Source: Planctomycetota bacterium
Lineage (GTDB): Bacteria > Planctomycetota > Planctomycetia > Pirellulales > Pirellulaceae
DNA length: 64,000 bases
Assembly (NCBI GenBank): GCA_016872775.1
Contig: VGZA01000033.1
Span: 1-64,000, forward strand
Reading direction: 5' to 3'
Both the position numbers and the translations under genes were made by a program. Of this stretch, positions 62,848-64,000 are shown in pieces. The stretch's first letter is position 1, and each line of letters opens with the position of its first letter. The notes below the pieces were generated by a model. It did no database searches. It had not been told where the DNA came from and saw nothing but the letters and a program-made list of their open reading frames with translations.

Positions 62848-64000
62848 GGCAATATTCCTTGATCGATCCCCGGCAACGGGTTGTCGGGCAATGCGCGCGC
62901 CATTACCTGGGCCGCAGTCGCCTCATCGCGACGAAATTCGCCGGCCACACGGCCTTGCCGCAACACCACGATGCGATCGCAGAGCGACAGCAGTTCGGGC
63001 AGGTCCGACGAGATCAACAGGATCGCCATGCCTTGACCGGCCAACCGCCGAATCCAGTGATGAATCTGCGCTTTCGCGCCCACATCGACTCCGCGCGTCG
63101 GCTCATCGAGTAAGAGGATGCGGGGCGTGGTCGAGAGCCATCGGCCCAAGACAACCTTCTGCTGGTTGCCACCGGAAAGTGTATGAACGGGATCACTTGG
63201 CGCGCCAAGCTTAATCGATAATTGACCGATCTGCTCTCCGACAACGGCGCGTTCCTCGCGCCGGCGAACGAATCCCCAGCGCGATAGGCGTGGCAGCTGG
63301 GCCAATGAAATATTTTCGTCGATCGCCAGGGAAGCGAGCAGCCCTTCGCAATGCCGATCCTCCGGGACCAGAGCCATCCCGGCCTGGACCGCCTCGCGGA
63401 CCGACCCGCCCCCCAGCCGCCTGCCATCGACGACCACGGAGCCCGAATCGTACCGGTCGATACCGAAAATCGCCCGGGCAATCTCGCTGCGCCCTGCCCC
63501 GATCAGTCCGGCCATTCCGACGATTTCCCCTTGGCTCGCGGAAAACGTTACGTCGTAAAACGTCGGCGCACGACCCAGTCGCTCGACGCATAGCATGGGT
63601 CGGCCGGGTGTCGGATGCGAAGGAGCAACGTCGCCCTGCCGCGCCCTATCGACAATCTGTTCGGCCGCGCCGCGCCCTACCATCGCTTGAATCAAGCCGG
63701 CTCGATCGATCGCCCCCAGCGGCGAGGTCAGCACATGAGCACCGTCGCGCAGCACGGTCACGCTTGTTGCAATCGAAAAAAGCTCATCCAATCGATGACT
63801 GACGTAGAGCACCGCCACATCCCGCTGCCGCAGTTTGTCGATCGCCGCATGCAGCGCGGCGGTCTCCCGCGCCGAAAGCGATGCGGTCGGCTCGTCCAGG
63901 ATCAGCAAGCGGCAGTTTTGCAGGAGCGCTCGAGCCAGCGCGGTCATTTGGCGCTGTGCCAACGGCAGATTTCCCACAGGGATGTCGACAGGAAACGACT
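62844..64000 (-). CDS. Sugar ABC transporter ATP-binding protein (RbsA type), 5' end outside window
   Basis: The frame is open from TGA at 62844 to the window edge at 64000, so only the C-terminal two thirds are seen. It carries the end of the first ATPase (LLILDEPTASLSARE, LYVSHRLDEL) and the whole second ATPase: VAGLIGAGRSEIARAIFG-like Walker A region, HTLSGGNQQKVVLGRWL signature and ILLLDEPTRGVDVGAKAQI. The signature of the first ATPase reads LPLAQRQMTALARAL, which departs from LSxGQQ. Two-ATPase proteins of this kind energise sugar importers. It is the first of the operon within this window; a binding protein gene may lie further upstream. Confidence 0.93.
   Translation of the reverse strand, partial: SFPVDIPVGNLPLAQRQMTALARALLQNCRLLILDEPTASLSARETAALHAAIDKLRQRDVAVLYVSHRLDELFSIATSVTVLRDGAHVLTSPLGAIDRAGLIQAMVGRGAAEQIVDRARQGDVAPSHPTPGRPMLCVERLGRAPTFYDVTFSASQGEIVGMAGLIGAGRSEIARAIFGIDRYDSGSVVVDGRRLGGGSVREAVQAGMALVPEDRHCEGLLASLAIDENISLAQLPRLSRWGFVRRREERAVVGEQIGQLSIKLGAPSDPVHTLSGGNQQKVVLGRWLSTTPRILLLDEPTRGVDVGAKAQIHHWIRRLAGQGMAILLISSDLPELLSLCDRIVVLRQGRVAGEFRRDEATAAQVMARALPDNPLPGIDQGILP

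Noticed and set aside
1-64000. tRNA, rRNA, CRISPR array, integrase or transposase genes
   Set aside because: No T-arm pattern followed by a plausible stem, no rRNA stretch, no spaced repeats and no recombinase motif was found by reading; a tRNAscan or Infernal run would be needed to be certain.

Overview
The window looks like a piece of a planctomycete chromosome, probably of the Pirellulales/Planctomycetaceae type. The sequence carries the lineage's trademark families: DUF1559 prepilin-like proteins, a PSD1 cytochrome (DUF1549/DUF1553) paired with DUF1501, a DUF1080 protein, a serine/threonine kinase with a cysteine-rich N-terminus, and a double-length UvrA fusion. GC content is high and most genes are monocistronic or in short overlapping operons. 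No rRNA, tRNA, CRISPR array, phage or insertion sequence was seen.

Region by region. 1-4233 is a gene graveyard. It holds an intact DUF1559 gene cut by the window edge, a multiply frameshifted DUF1559 pseudogene, a 5'-truncated radical SAM pseudogene with a nonsense codon, and the wreck of a four-gene RNA-repair operon. In that operon one nucleotidyltransferase has lost its core, one is intact, and the first codons of hen1 are joined to the last codons of pnkp. 4241-15152 holds an enolase-superfamily enzyme, the 2378-residue UvrA fusion with an unexplained C-terminal domain, a secreted coiled-coil protein, a membrane protein and a DUF3127 protein with an SSB-like acidic tip. 15257-24565 holds a membrane-anchored kinase, the PSD1/DUF1501 pair, a DUF1080 protein and a Tat-exported amidohydrolase. 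24566-26102 is a small patch of lower GC with a truncated ORF and two small unknown genes.

26103-33079 has a second DUF1501 gene, pyruvate carboxylase and a conserved unknown protein. 33080-39221 is a leftward proteostasis cluster: groEL, groES, groEL, terminator, dnaJ, grpE, fmdB, yacG. It is divergent from mfd (39457) and its lipoprotein foldase neighbour (42790). 44238-49136 holds an amidase, 6-phosphogluconolactonase and a BaiN/HI0933-type flavoprotein in one leftward run, with the CCA-adding/poly(A) polymerase family gene diverging. 49247-55222 has a two-module alpha/beta hydrolase and a tight leftward trio (NHL/SMP-30 protein, ZIP metal transporter, beta-helix protein), with interspersed intergenic repeats on either side. 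55223-58190 has glgB and an RNase H-like gene. 58658-60731 has a small membrane protein and a secreted BON-domain protein with a clear terminator. 60764-64000 is a sugar-type ABC transporter operon (two RbsC-like permeases and an RbsA-like ATPase, cut by the window edge).

Functionally the best-supported themes are DNA damage repair (UvrA, Mfd), protein folding (two GroEL paralogues around one GroES, DnaJ, GrpE, a parvulin lipoprotein), and planctomycete surface/secreted proteins. The most unusual content is the decayed RNA-repair operon, the UvrA C-terminal domain, and several decay signatures (tandem duplication, perfect palindrome, nonsense codon) that can be read directly. All family names come from reading protein motifs by eye; no database search was possible.
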